From Anaerolineales bacterium (GTDB taxonomy: Bacteria; Chloroflexota; Anaerolineae; Anaerolineales; Villigracilaceae), in contig JADZCC010000086.1 of NCBI GenBank assembly GCA_020851785.1, positions 1 through 38,103 of the forward strand: a stretch of 38,103 bases of DNA, in the 5' to 3' direction. The translations under genes were made by a program, and so were the position numbers. Positions within the stretch are counted from its first letter, which is position 1, and every line of letters starts with the position of its first letter. This document shows, one piece after another, positions 15,778 through 24,555 of the stretch. The notes beneath the pieces were generated by a model, which was not told the origin of the DNA, did no database searches, and saw nothing but the letters and a program-made list of their open reading frames with translations.

Positions 15778-16376
15778 TGGAATCCATTTCGATTGAACAC
15801 AGTGCAGACTGGCGCTTTCTTTTGCCGATTTCTCAAGAGAGTAAATGCCTGCTCGTTGGACGTGATTTGGAAGATGTAGCGCAGTTGTTTACGCAACTGG
15901 GTTTTTCAGCGCAGGTTGTTGGTTTTTCAGCGCTTCAAGAAAAATCACAATCGGCGCTGGTAAATTTTGACTTTGCGCTTTTACCTTTTGGATTTTCGTC
16001 CGCTATGGCCGTTGAAGCGCTCACGCAGATTTCTAAAACGCTTCGCCCTGGCGGACAACTTTTGCTGGGCTTTTCCAACCTTTACAACCTTCGTCCAACC
16101 CGTCCCACCGAAACGCTTCCCTTTTCTCCGGCGCAAATTAGAAAGGCGCTTTCGGCGGCGGGCTATGCAGAAGCGACCTTCTACGCGGCATTGCCCAACC
16201 TGCAACTTACCGAATACATCTTCCCTGTGAATCGGCAGGCGGCGGCTTTTGCTTTGGATCGCCGCTATCAGCACAAAATCCCTGTTGGCGCGAAAAGTTG
16301 GAGAGCGTTATTTGCAGTCGCTCCATACTTGCTTAATTTTTTTCCAGCGTACTTTGTAACCGCCAAACTTCCTTAA
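15777..16376 (+). CDS. Degenerate SAM-methyltransferase-like protein
   Basis: In this 199-residue protein the central segment LVNFDFALLPFGFSSAMAVEALTQISKTLRPGGQLLLGFSNLY has the order of class I methyltransferase motifs II to IV, and LRPGGQLLLGF is the classic post-motif strand. The SAM-binding glycine loop is absent: the expected strand reads KCLLVGRDLEDV in place of a D-x-G-x-G-x-G pattern. Catalysis is therefore doubtful, and a structural or partner-binding role is possible. The ATG overlaps the flippase stop (TGATG), so it belongs to the same operon. A TTG at 15774 is an alternative start. Confidence 0.6.
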   Translation: MESISIEHSADWRFLLPISQESKCLLVGRDLEDVAQLFTQLGFSAQVVGFSALQEKSQSALVNFDFALLPFGFSSAMAVEALTQISKTLRPGGQLLLGFSNLYNLRPTRPTETLPFSPAQIRKALSAAGYAEATFYAALPNLQLTEYIFPVNRQAAAFALDRRYQHKIPVGAKSWRALFAVAPYLLNFFPAYFVTAKLP

Positions 16377-16388
16377 CCCATCATTTTT

Positions 16389-17405
16389 ATGACCGACGCT
16401 TTTACCAACGCCCTCTCCAATTTTGTTTCCACGCTTAAGGGGTTTGAGTCCGCTTCTTTTCAGTGGATGAGTCTGGCCCCGGGGATTCCTGAATTTGACG
16501 AAAACGTGATCTTCTTTGGATTTGAAGCGCATCGCGCTGACCCAAGCCTGGTTGCCAAGACCCCGCGCCTGCCTCAAAACCAGGCCGCTCTGCAGGTGGA
16601 GCATGACCGGCTGGTGGAGCTTTGGCGTTTGCTTGGGGATGAAGCTGAACAACGCCTGCAAAAAGTAATCGCCCTGACGATGATTCAGGGCCAGCCGGTT
16701 TTGATTACGACTTTTCTACAAGGGAAAAGTTTATTGCGTGTGTTTCGAAAATCCTTTTGGCCTTCCGGCGAAAATTTGTTTGCGCTCTTCGCTGAAGCCG
16801 GACAGACGTTGCGCAAAGTTGTGGATTGCACCATCACCCCGCTGGAAGCCGGAGAAGTAATCCCTTCTGATTTTTCGAATCTGGCCGCGAAATATAAACA
16901 GATGTATGCCCCAACCAGCCGCGAAATTCAAGAGTTGGATGATTTGGCTGAGGAGATGTCCCGGCTGGCTTTACCAGGCATGCACAAGATTTTAATTCAA
17001 GGCGATTTTTGGCATGGCAACATGCTCCGCAATTCGCAACATGGTCAGCTCATGCTTTTGGATTGGCAATATGCGCGCTGGTCGAAAGATGTGAGCTTGG
17101 ATTTATATATGTTCCCGCTGGCGGGAGCTTTGGCCGCCGTCCCCAAGCGCTTTGTGAACGGGCCAGCCGAAGCCCGGGCCCAAGCCGCGATTCATATTTT
17201 ATACGCCTGGAACAAGCGCATGATTCCCGAATACCTGAATGCGTTTGGCCAGCCGAAACTCTACGCCAAACTTCCGCTTCGCTCCGGGTTGTTGGCCTGT
17301 TGCGTTGAAAATGCCGTGCGCGCCAGCCTTAACCGCGACTCGGATAAACCCCAGGACTTAATTTGGAAGTTCATGTTTTCCAGCCTACTGGATTGGCCAA
17401 AGTAA
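16389..17405 (+). CDS. APH-fold phosphotransferase (small-molecule or sugar kinase)
   Basis: A 338-residue protein with a protein-kinase-like (aminoglycoside phosphotransferase) fold. The catalytic loop is ILIQGDFWHGNML (201-213; D206, N211) and the metal-binding Asp is D225 in LMLLDWQYAR, followed by DVSLDLYMF. The ATP-binding N-lobe is divergent: SLVAKTPRLP (about 53-62) may hold the phosphate-binding lysine. In this operon it more likely phosphorylates a sugar or lipid intermediate than an antibiotic. It lies 12 bases after the methyltransferase-like gene and has no obvious ribosome-binding site. Confidence 0.75.
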   Translation: MTDAFTNALSNFVSTLKGFESASFQWMSLAPGIPEFDENVIFFGFEAHRADPSLVAKTPRLPQNQAALQVEHDRLVELWRLLGDEAEQRLQKVIALTMIQGQPVLITTFLQGKSLLRVFRKSFWPSGENLFALFAEAGQTLRKVVDCTITPLEAGEVIPSDFSNLAAKYKQMYAPTSREIQELDDLAEEMSRLALPGMHKILIQGDFWHGNMLRNSQHGQLMLLDWQYARWSKDVSLDLYMFPLAGALAAVPKRFVNGPAEARAQAAIHILYAWNKRMIPEYLNAFGQPKLYAKLPLRSGLLACCVENAVRASLNRDSDKPQDLIWKFMFSSLLDWPK

Positions 17406-17447
17406 ACAACTGAAGTTGCAAAATTTACGAGAAATGGATTGAAGTTT

Positions 17448-18620
17448 ATGGAATCTGTAAAAAAAACGGAAAAGCGTAAATATAATATCGTGTACCTGAT
17501 TGATGGGCTGGGCATGGGCGGAGCGGAGCGCTTGATGGTCCCCACCTTGAAGAACCTGGATCGGGACACGTTCAATCCGCGAGTTTGCGTCTTTCAAGTT
17601 AGAAACGGCAACCCCATTGCCGACCAACTTCGCGCCATTGACGTGCCGGTAGATTTACTGCCAATTCCGTACCTACGAGATTTAACGGCCATCCCGCGCC
17701 TGTATGCTTACCTAAAAAGAAACCAGACTGACTTGGTGCATACCCAACTTGAATTTGCCGATACGCTGGGGAGTTTTACGGCAAAATTACTGCGCCTGCC
17801 CAGCGTCACCACGCTTCATACCATGATGGCGGCTGAAGCCAATCTAAAGTCCCGCCTACATGAGTTCACGGAATTATTTGCCTTACGGCATTTTTGCAAT
17901 GTCGTCATTTCCGTCTCGGAGGAGGCTCGTCAATTTCATTTGCGAGAAAGCAAAACTCCGCCGGAAAAGGCCCGCGTGATTTATAACGGCATTGACCTTT
18001 CCGCTTATGCCAACTTGGAAGTTCAGCGCGAACGCGCTTCCCTGCGCCAGGAATTTAACCTGCCTGCCGATGCGACTTTGTTAACCACGGTGGCGGTCTT
18101 GCGCGAGCCAAAAGGAATTCAATTTATGATTTCAGCCCTGCCCACGATTGTGGCGCAACATCCCAACGCCTACTACCTAATTGTGGGCGACGGCGCCTAC
18201 CGGCCGGAACTTGAAAAAGCGGCGGCCGAAAGTCGGGTCAGGGAACGCATCCTCTTTGCGGGTCAGCGCAATGACATTCCCCAAATCCTCTACGCCAGCG
18301 ATTTATTTGTCCTGCCCACCTTAACGGAGGCTCTGCCGACAGTTCTGGCAGAGGCTATGGCCGCGCATTTGCCAATTGTCGCCAGCCGGGTGGGTGGCAT
18401 TCCAGAAATGGTGACGCCCGGTCTCAACGGCGCTTTGGTCGCTCCAGGCCTCCCAGATGAATTAGCCAGCGCCTGCGCCGACTTGCTCGCCAACCCGGAG
18501 AAGATGAAATCCATGGGACTCGAAGGCTCGCGCATTGTGCGCGCGAAATTTGATGTCCGCGGACAGGTTGACGAATTGAAGCTCCTTTATTTACAATTGA
18601 TTACTCGCCATGGAAAATAG
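17448..18620 (+). CDS. Family GT4 glycosyltransferase
   Basis: A GT-B fold protein of 390 residues. The N-terminal acceptor domain begins NIVYLIDGLGMGGAERLMVP; the C-terminal nucleotide-sugar domain has TVAVLREPKGIQFMISAL and YLIVGDGAYRPELEKAA. The donor-binding E-x7-E motif lies in the segment from TLTEALPTVLAEAMAAHLPI, ending VASRVGGIPEMV. It would be a retaining transferase adding one sugar to the repeat unit at the inner face. ATG 17448 is used; an upstream in-frame TTG (17439), with GAGA six bases before it, is possible. The following gene starts 11 bases before its stop. Confidence 0.92.
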   Translation: MESVKKTEKRKYNIVYLIDGLGMGGAERLMVPTLKNLDRDTFNPRVCVFQVRNGNPIADQLRAIDVPVDLLPIPYLRDLTAIPRLYAYLKRNQTDLVHTQLEFADTLGSFTAKLLRLPSVTTLHTMMAAEANLKSRLHEFTELFALRHFCNVVISVSEEARQFHLRESKTPPEKARVIYNGIDLSAYANLEVQRERASLRQEFNLPADATLLTTVAVLREPKGIQFMISALPTIVAQHPNAYYLIVGDGAYRPELEKAAAESRVRERILFAGQRNDIPQILYASDLFVLPTLTEALPTVLAEAMAAHLPIVASRVGGIPEMVTPGLNGALVAPGLPDELASACADLLANPEKMKSMGLEGSRIVRAKFDVRGQVDELKLLYLQLITRHGK

Positions 18621-19851
18621 AACACATCTCTGCGTCATCGAACTGAACAGCGCCGGTGGGCTGATTCATTACGCTTACCAATTATGTACCGCGCTCGCCA
18701 ACGCGGGCTTCGACGTGACCTTGATCACCGCCGCAGATTATGAAATGGCCAACCTGCCGCATAACTTTCAGGTAAAAAAAGATTTTTACTTGATGAAGAA
18801 CTTCACCCTGCCCAACGATGGGAGTTCAGGGAATTTGTTGAGCGCCCTTGTCAGAAAAGCCACTCGCTTTTTCATGCGAGCCTTGCGCGGAGCGCACTTC
18901 ATCGTTACTTGGTTTCGTCTGACTGCGTACTTGTTGCGCGTCAAGCCGGACCTTGTCCAGTTTTCCCGCGTTCAGTTCCAGTTTGAAGCTTATTTCATTA
19001 AACGCCTGAAAAAGCGCGGGCTGACCTTGACGCAAATCTGCCATGAGTTTGAAGCCCGGGAAGGGCAGAGCGGGCGCGATCGCATCCTCACCTTGTTGTT
19101 TGGCTCAGATGAGGAGATGTACGCCAATTTTTCGGCGCTCTTTTTCCATGCGGAGGAAAATCGCAGGAAGTTCCTTGCGCACTTCCCAACCTTCCCGGCG
19201 GCGCACGCGCATCTTATCCCTCATGGAAACCAAAACTGGCTCCTTCAACTTCCGGCGGGCGCCAGTGGAGCGGAATTGCGAAAAAAATATGGACTGTCTG
19301 AACAGGATCAAGTCATCCTCTTTTTCGGATTACTCTCTCCAAGTAAAGGCATTCAGGATTTGATCGAGGCTTTTGCCTTGGCGCGCCAAACTTGCGAAGC
19401 GAAATTATTAATCGTTGGGTATCCAACCAAATATATCAAGATGGAAGCCCTCCATGCGCGCGTTGCGGCGTTGGGGCTGGGCGAGCATGTGATTTTCGAC
19501 GCGCGCTATATCACCATGACCGAGATTGGGCCGCTGATGAACTTATCCACTGCGGTCGTCTATCCCTATCGCAACAGCACGCAAAGCGGCGCCTTGCAAG
19601 TGGCTTATACGTTTGGGAAGCCAGTCATCGCTACAAACGTGGGCGGCCTGCCCGAAGCCGTGGAAGATGGACAAAACGGGTTTCTGGTTCCGCCTGAAAA
19701 CCCGCAGGCTTTGGCGCAGAAGATCGTCGCCTTAATTCAAGATGCAACACTCGCCCAGTCCATGGGCGAGCGTTCCAATCAACTTTCCCGCACCAAATTT
19801 AGTTGGGAAAAAGTAGCCGAACTAATCTCCGCGATTTACAAAACTTTATAA
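18610..19851 (+). CDS. Family GT4 glycosyltransferase
   Basis: A 413-residue GT-B protein. The N-terminus CVIELNSAGGLIHYAYQL is typical of acceptor domains. The donor domain shows ILFFGLLSPSKGIQDLIEAF (about 237-256), AKLLIVGYPTKYIKMEAL and, in place of a standard acidic E-x7-E, STQSGALQVAYTFGKPVIA leading to TNVGGLPEAVEDGQNGFLVP. The change of the first Glu to Ser/Gln is a known subfamily variant but makes sugar prediction harder. It is the last gene of block A, overlapping its neighbour and converging on the deacetylase gene with only nine bases between stops. Confidence 0.9.
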   Translation: MENRTHLCVIELNSAGGLIHYAYQLCTALANAGFDVTLITAADYEMANLPHNFQVKKDFYLMKNFTLPNDGSSGNLLSALVRKATRFFMRALRGAHFIVTWFRLTAYLLRVKPDLVQFSRVQFQFEAYFIKRLKKRGLTLTQICHEFEAREGQSGRDRILTLLFGSDEEMYANFSALFFHAEENRRKFLAHFPTFPAAHAHLIPHGNQNWLLQLPAGASGAELRKKYGLSEQDQVILFFGLLSPSKGIQDLIEAFALARQTCEAKLLIVGYPTKYIKMEALHARVAALGLGEHVIFDARYITMTEIGPLMNLSTAVVYPYRNSTQSGALQVAYTFGKPVIATNVGGLPEAVEDGQNGFLVPPENPQALAQKIVALIQDATLAQSMGERSNQLSRTKFSWEKVAELISAIYKTL

Positions 19852-19860
19852 CGCGCCTTG

Positions 19861-20895
19861 TTAATCGCGATACCGATTGATCCTGTGGGTTAGAAGCGCA
19901 AACTTGGGGAGCGTATGCGCATGCGAGATGAAGATTCGGCGGATTGCAAAAGGATTCCGTTTAACTTCCCGAAGCGTGGTCGGCCCATTTTGTAAAGTGA
20001 AAGCGGCCTGATAGCCGGATTTTTGCGCCAGGCTTTCCACTGCGGCGTTCACGTCGTCTTTTTGTCCGTTGGGGTAGGCAAAGCTGTGAACCTCGCGCCC
20101 AAGTTCCTGTTCAATGGCCAACTTCGAGCCGCGAATCTCTCTCTCGGCTTGCTCGAGCGGGACCCGGGTCAGGATGGGATGTGTCAGCGTGTGCCCGCCA
20201 AATTCGATCCCGTGCCGACTCATTTCCCGAACCTGATCCCAATTCATCATTAAATTCTTAAAATAATTTTGCGGGATGGAAACCCTTAAGCGCTCTGGAA
20301 GTTTTTCGACCCATTCCAGCTTTTCGACGTGCGGCAGGATTTTCAACGCTTCAATCCACCGACGGCTGATCAGCGTCCTTTGGCCTTCATCCGCCCAGGA
20401 TTGCGTTTCGCCGCCCGGAAAGAGCACGCTATTTGCGTCGGTATGATAAAAACAATAAGCCGCCAGATCCCAATAAAATGGCGCGTCCGTGCCAATATGC
20501 CCATGCGTTAGAAAAATTACGGCTGGTAAATTGTGCTTCCGTAAAATTGGATATGCCTCGGTGTAGTTATCCAGATAACCATCGTCAAAGGTGATGAGGG
20601 CGGCGTAGGGCGGAAGTTCTCTTCCGGTCTTTAGCCAATCAACTACATCTTGAACGGTAATCACATTGAACCAGCGTTTGAGATATTCCATTTGCAAGTC
20701 AAAGTCTTTTGGGCGCGCGCTGATGTTGGGAATGAAGGCGGCTGGTTCGGCTTGGGGGTCGCCAATGCGATGATAGTTGACGACGGTCAGCGATTTGGCA
20801 AAAAGCGATCTTCCAATTCTCAACGCTCTGCTTTGGTAGGCAAAATTAATCAGTTTTTTTGTAAGCGGGAGTTGAGAACGTTTTTTGTTTTCCAT
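19861..20895 (-). CDS. Polysaccharide deacetylase (NodB homology, CE4)
   Basis: The 344-residue protein has the NodB motifs in order: the catalytic/metal motif ALITFDDGYLDNY (about 97-109), the zinc histidines in EFGGHTLTHPILT (about 230-242) and the later SFAYPNGQKDD. CE4 enzymes remove N- or O-acetyl groups from polymers such as PNAG or peptidoglycan. There is no clear signal peptide: the N-terminus is basic (KKRSQLPLTKKLINFAYQSRALRIGR), so export or attachment is uncertain. AGAGG lies about 10 bases before the ATG. It closes the - strand block with a GT4 and a GT2 upstream, suggesting it modifies the same polymer. Confidence 0.9.
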   Translation of the reverse strand: MENKKRSQLPLTKKLINFAYQSRALRIGRSLFAKSLTVVNYHRIGDPQAEPAAFIPNISARPKDFDLQMEYLKRWFNVITVQDVVDWLKTGRELPPYAALITFDDGYLDNYTEAYPILRKHNLPAVIFLTHGHIGTDAPFYWDLAAYCFYHTDANSVLFPGGETQSWADEGQRTLISRRWIEALKILPHVEKLEWVEKLPERLRVSIPQNYFKNLMMNWDQVREMSRHGIEFGGHTLTHPILTRVPLEQAEREIRGSKLAIEQELGREVHSFAYPNGQKDDVNAAVESLAQKSGYQAAFTLQNGPTTLREVKRNPFAIRRIFISHAHTLPKFALLTHRINRYRD

Positions 20896-20908
20896 ACAAG
20901 AATTACCT

Positions 20909-22066
20909 CTAAAGTTTGTTCAAGCGGCGGCGCTGATCGGCAGTTTGGTAGGCGCTCCATGTCGCTTCGATCTGCCCTGCGAGATTGAAATGATCGCGGA
21001 TGCGGACTTGTGCGTTTTTTCCGATGCGCTCGGCAAAGGCTGGATCTTCGCAAAGTTTTACCAGTCCGTTCGCCAGCCCGGTTGGGTCGTTGGGCGGAAT
21101 CAACAACGCCTGTTCGTTGTCAGCGACCAGTTCCGGAATTCCGCCGCCAGAGGAAGCCAGAATGGGCAAGCCCAGCGCGGCCGCTTCCAGCAAGGCAATT
21201 GGCGTGCCTTCGTATCGGGAGGGCATGGCAAAAATAGAACTGGCTTTGAGAATCATCAAGGCCATATCGCGGTCCTGATACCCCGCTAAAAATACGCGGC
21301 CTTCCAATCCGAGCCGTTTAATTTGTTCCTCCAATTGGGCTTTACATTCCCCATCGCCAACCAGCAGACAAACCAACCGCGGAACTTTTTGCTCAATTTG
21401 TTTAAACGCTTCAACCAGAACATCGTAGCCCTTCACTGGAACCAAACGGCCCACGGCCGTACAAACCAGCGCGTCTTTTGGCAGGTTGAATTTCTGCCGT
21501 AACCATTCAGCGTCCCCTGAAATCAATTCAGGCGTGATTGCTACGGCGTTGTAAATTAGTCGAATGCGGTCTTCGGCAATTCCAGAACGAATTAAGGCTT
21601 TGCGGTCTTTTTCTGAGACCGTAATATATAAATCCAGATTTAAATTGGTTGAAAGTTCGAGCGCGGTATAAATCTTTCCTTTTGTAGAGGCTTGCCCATG
21701 CTCGTTGGCGTACCAACTATTAATCGTAGAAATCAAACTGGCTTTTGTCAAAAGCGACGCAAGACTGCCCCAGAATTTTGACTGAATGTTCTGCGTATCC
21801 AGAACTTGATAGCCTTCTATGCGAATCAGCTTGATTAGATTAAGTAGAATCCGGGGATCTGTTTTGCGCGCGCCAACCACATGAACAGGAAGCCCAAGCT
21901 TTTGCGCCTCGGTAACAATTGCGCCGGATTTTAGCCCGGCCAGCGCAATCTTTCCGGGCGGGGAATTCTGCATCAGCGCGAGCGCCCGCGAAGTGGACCC
22001 GCCATACTTGAGAGAGAGGTCAACCATTAATACTTTTGGTAAAGCGTCGGAATCAATTTTAGACAT
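20909..22066 (-). CDS. Family GT4 glycosyltransferase
   Basis: A 385-residue GT-B enzyme: KVLMVDLSLKYGGSTSRALA at the start, KDALVCTAVGRLVPVKGYDV at the interdomain region (about 196-215), LVCLLVGDGECKAQLEEQI, and the donor-binding motif in PSRYEGTPIALLEAAALGLP followed by ILASSGGGIPELVAD. It contains a Cys/Thr-rich acceptor region but nothing that identifies the sugar. No Shine-Dalgarno sequence is seen before the ATG, which follows the GT2 stop by 20 bases, so translation may depend on coupling. It is the middle gene of the - strand block. Confidence 0.92.
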   Translation of the reverse strand: MSKIDSDALPKVLMVDLSLKYGGSTSRALALMQNSPPGKIALAGLKSGAIVTEAQKLGLPVHVVGARKTDPRILLNLIKLIRIEGYQVLDTQNIQSKFWGSLASLLTKASLISTINSWYANEHGQASTKGKIYTALELSTNLNLDLYITVSEKDRKALIRSGIAEDRIRLIYNAVAITPELISGDAEWLRQKFNLPKDALVCTAVGRLVPVKGYDVLVEAFKQIEQKVPRLVCLLVGDGECKAQLEEQIKRLGLEGRVFLAGYQDRDMALMILKASSIFAMPSRYEGTPIALLEAAALGLPILASSGGGIPELVADNEQALLIPPNDPTGLANGLVKLCEDPAFAERIGKNAQVRIRDHFNLAGQIEATWSAYQTADQRRRLNKL

Positions 22067-22086
22067 GGGGGTTTGGGAATCGGGCT

Positions 22087-23289
22087 TTAGCGCCTTTCAA
22101 TCCGCTCCCATAAATGCGATTGTTGTCCGCGCCGATATTGCAGAAAGCCCTGAAGCGCCGCTAAATTGCTGTTGACCAGGAAGGTGGGTAGATAAAACAA
22201 CCTGATTAATTTACTTTTCTCGCCGAACTTCGGAAAGACCGCGCCGACGACTGCCAGCCCATAAAAAAGAAATTGCACGCCCAGAAAGAAGGCCCCAAAG
22301 GGCGCGCTAAGCAAAAGAAGATTGCGCCCGCCAAAGGGGAAGATCGCCGCAAGGAGGTTCGCGAGCAAGGCGCAGATCATTCCAAAGGGAACTAAGGGAC
22401 GCAGGAATTTATGCGAAATGACTTGCCAGATCAGCAGGGGTTGTTGGGTGGGTAGGATTTTCCCGGCGTTGGCGATGATTTGATAACGCCCGGCATTGAT
22501 GCGCGTGCGGCGTTTTACTTCATCTTGGGCGGTTAAGGAAACCCGCTCAACAGATTTGGCTTCTGGAACGTAGATCAGGCGCAAGCCCTGGCGAATCACC
22601 TGCATGCCAAGATAAAAATCGTCATTGATGATATTGTCCGGCGGTTTGAAGTAAGCCGTTTTACGAATGGCGAGGATTTCTCCCGCGACGCTCGTGCAAC
22701 TGCTCAGGCGACTTTCCTGTTGCTTGATATAAGATTCATACCTCCAGTATAAACCTTCAGACGCTCCGAGGTTGCCGTCTCCATCGGCGATGGATTTTGC
22801 GCCGCTGACCGCTCCAATGGTCTCGTCTTGAAAAGGGGCGACCAGTTCTTTGAGCGTGTTTGGTTGATAGTAATTGTTCGCGTCGGAAAAGATGATGATC
22901 TCGCCGCGGGCGTGCGGCATGGCGCGGTTGATCGCCGCCATTTTTCCGTTTCGCTGAGACTCATGCAATAGCTCAACGCCCTCGGATTCAAAACCTTTTA
23001 CAATCTGCGGAGTTGCGTCGCCAGAGCCGTCGGTAACAAAGAGGATTTGAAGTTTTTCTTTGGGATAATCGATTGCAAGCGAGTTTTTAATTTTGCCTGC
23101 GACAACCGCTTCCTCGTTATAGGCCGCAATCAAGAGCGTCACTGAGGGCAGGTAGGGCGCGTAGGAATCGGGTTTATGGCGCAGTTTGGCGAGGAGGGCA
23201 ATTAAGAGCGGATAACCGATGTAAACATATAAAATAAGAAAAACTGATAGCCAGAAGAAAGCGGCGACAATAATAGATATGAACTGCAT
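22087..23289 (-). CDS. Membrane family GT2 glycosyltransferase
   Basis: A 400-residue protein with an N-terminal membrane segment (about 6-34), a GT-A domain (about 48-280) and three C-terminal membrane segments (about 293-315, 324-345, 365-382). Motifs: SVTLLIAAYNEEAVVAGKI, the metal-binding FSDANNYY (about 134-141), the acceptor-base region NIINDDFYLGMQV and RRTRINAGRYQ, which stands in for the Q-x-x-R-W of processive synthases. It resembles PgaC/hyaluronan-synthase-like enzymes, but no PilZ domain follows, so it is not BcsA. It could polymerise a chain or add one sugar. It is divergent from the Wzz-like gene with 96 bases between them. Confidence 0.88.
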   Translation of the reverse strand: MQFISIIVAAFFWLSVFLILYVYIGYPLLIALLAKLRHKPDSYAPYLPSVTLLIAAYNEEAVVAGKIKNSLAIDYPKEKLQILFVTDGSGDATPQIVKGFESEGVELLHESQRNGKMAAINRAMPHARGEIIIFSDANNYYQPNTLKELVAPFQDETIGAVSGAKSIADGDGNLGASEGLYWRYESYIKQQESRLSSCTSVAGEILAIRKTAYFKPPDNIINDDFYLGMQVIRQGLRLIYVPEAKSVERVSLTAQDEVKRRTRINAGRYQIIANAGKILPTQQPLLIWQVISHKFLRPLVPFGMICALLANLLAAIFPFGGRNLLLLSAPFGAFFLGVQFLFYGLAVVGAVFPKFGEKSKLIRLFYLPTFLVNSNLAALQGFLQYRRGQQSHLWERIERR

Positions 23290-23338
23290 TCGATAGCCCT
23301 TTAGTACTGTGCTGGAATATCCGCGATTTGGAAACTGA

Positions 23339-23367
23339 TATAATCTTTTCTTAAGTATTATTATACT
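23339..23367 (+). promoter_or_regulatory. Two -10 boxes upstream of the Wzz-like gene
   Basis: Perfect TATAAT at 23339-23344 and TATACT at 23362-23367 lie in an AT-rich stretch of the divergent intergenic region. Neither has a good -35 box at normal spacing, suggesting activator dependence (inference). GGGAG at 23376-23380 is the ribosome-binding site, five bases before the ATG. Confidence 0.45.
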
Positions 23368-23385
23368 CTTTGTCTGGGAGCTTTT

Positions 23386-24498
23386 ATGGAACTTCGTTTT
23401 TACTTTCGCATCCTTCAGCGAAGTTGGTGGATTATTGCCGTTTCTGCGCTACTGGCAGTGAACATTTCGTTGATCAATTCATATTACTTCGTCACCCCCA
23501 TGTACGAATCGGTAGCGCGCTTTATTGTTAGCCCGAACATACAAAATATTGAGAGCAAGGAATTGGTGAACAGCCTCGAAGCTCTGGATAAGCGCTCCAT
23601 CATTTCAACCTACGCCGAAATCTTGAATAGCCGCGACGTGATTAATGGCACCTTTCAACTTTTGATGGCTGACCCCAAGAAATTTAGCGCTTACGACACT
23701 TCGGTGACGGTCCTACCAGACGCCAACATCATTCGTTTTAGCGTCAAAGGGCCAGACCCGGAAGTAGCCGCCATGCTGGCAAACAGCATTGGTCAATACG
23801 CGATTGATTTCGTCCGAAAGCTTTATGTAATTTATGATATTGATTTCCTCGATAAAGCCGTTGCAGACCCTGAACCTTATCAGCCTCAACCGCTTCAAAA
23901 CGCCGGGCTGGCGCTGATTGTGGGCCTCGGGCTTGGCGTGGGCATTGCCATCTTCCGCGATCAATTGTCCAGTTCGCTGGGTAGTCTGGGTCAGCGAAAG
24001 ATGATTGATTCTGAATCTTTGGCGTACACCAAAACCTACTTTGAACGGCTTGTCCGCAAAGAGATTGCCGATCAGCCAGAAAGCGTCCGTACGATAGGAA
24101 TTATCTACTTGAACGGCATTCAGGAATTTTACGACTCCCTGCCTCAAGCCTATAAGAATATGATCATGCAAAAGGTGACCGGAACGTTGAAATATCAATT
24201 GCGCGGCAATGATATTGTGGGACGCTGGTCGCAACTTAAGTTTAGCATCCTCCTGCCCTCCACGGACGGACATTCCGCCATGCAAAGAATGGCCCGGATT
24301 CAAGAGATTTTGGCGCAACGATTTTCACTGGATACCGATGGCGAATTCGACATTGAATTGGACCCGCGGATTGGGTTTGCCGATCATCAAGGCGGCGAAT
24401 CTTTCCAAATTTTAGTTAATCAGGCAGAACAGGCGCTGGAAATTTCCATGCAGTCCGACGTTAAGATTAATCTTTACAAAGTCCGGCCGTTTGGGTAA
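23386..24498 (+). CDS. Wzz-type chain-length protein fused to a degenerate GGDEF domain
   Basis: A 370-residue protein. Residues 1-190 follow the Wzz/polysaccharide co-polymerase layout: TM1 about 13-33 (SWWIIAVSALLAVNISLI), an external domain with YESVARFIVSPNIQNIESKE, and TM2 about 172-190 before a cytoplasmic tail. The tail (about 205-370) keeps the GGDEF fold order: MIDSESLAYTKTYFERLVRK, then QLRGNDIVGRWSQLKFSILLP, and a last strand FDIELDPRIGFAD. The active-site GGDEF is SQLKF (282-286), so it is inactive, but RxxD is kept (R273-G-N-D276) with the normal five-residue gap. No tyrosine kinase, the usual Wzz partner in Gram-positive-like systems, is present in the window. I infer control of chain length by c-di-GMP binding. 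Confidence 0.8.
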   Translation: MELRFYFRILQRSWWIIAVSALLAVNISLINSYYFVTPMYESVARFIVSPNIQNIESKELVNSLEALDKRSIISTYAEILNSRDVINGTFQLLMADPKKFSAYDTSVTVLPDANIIRFSVKGPDPEVAAMLANSIGQYAIDFVRKLYVIYDIDFLDKAVADPEPYQPQPLQNAGLALIVGLGLGVGIAIFRDQLSSSLGSLGQRKMIDSESLAYTKTYFERLVRKEIADQPESVRTIGIIYLNGIQEFYDSLPQAYKNMIMQKVTGTLKYQLRGNDIVGRWSQLKFSILLPSTDGHSAMQRMARIQEILAQRFSLDTDGEFDIELDPRIGFADHQGGESFQILVNQAEQALEISMQSDVKINLYKVRPFG

Positions 24499-24555
24499 TT
24501 CATTTTATTGTTCCTGTGCGCATCTAATTTAACTTGGAAATTTAAGGTGTTTAAC

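Noticed and set aside
22087..23289. The GT2 as a BcsA cellulose synthase
   Set aside because: It has only four membrane segments, lacks Q-x-x-R-W in standard form and has no PilZ domain.
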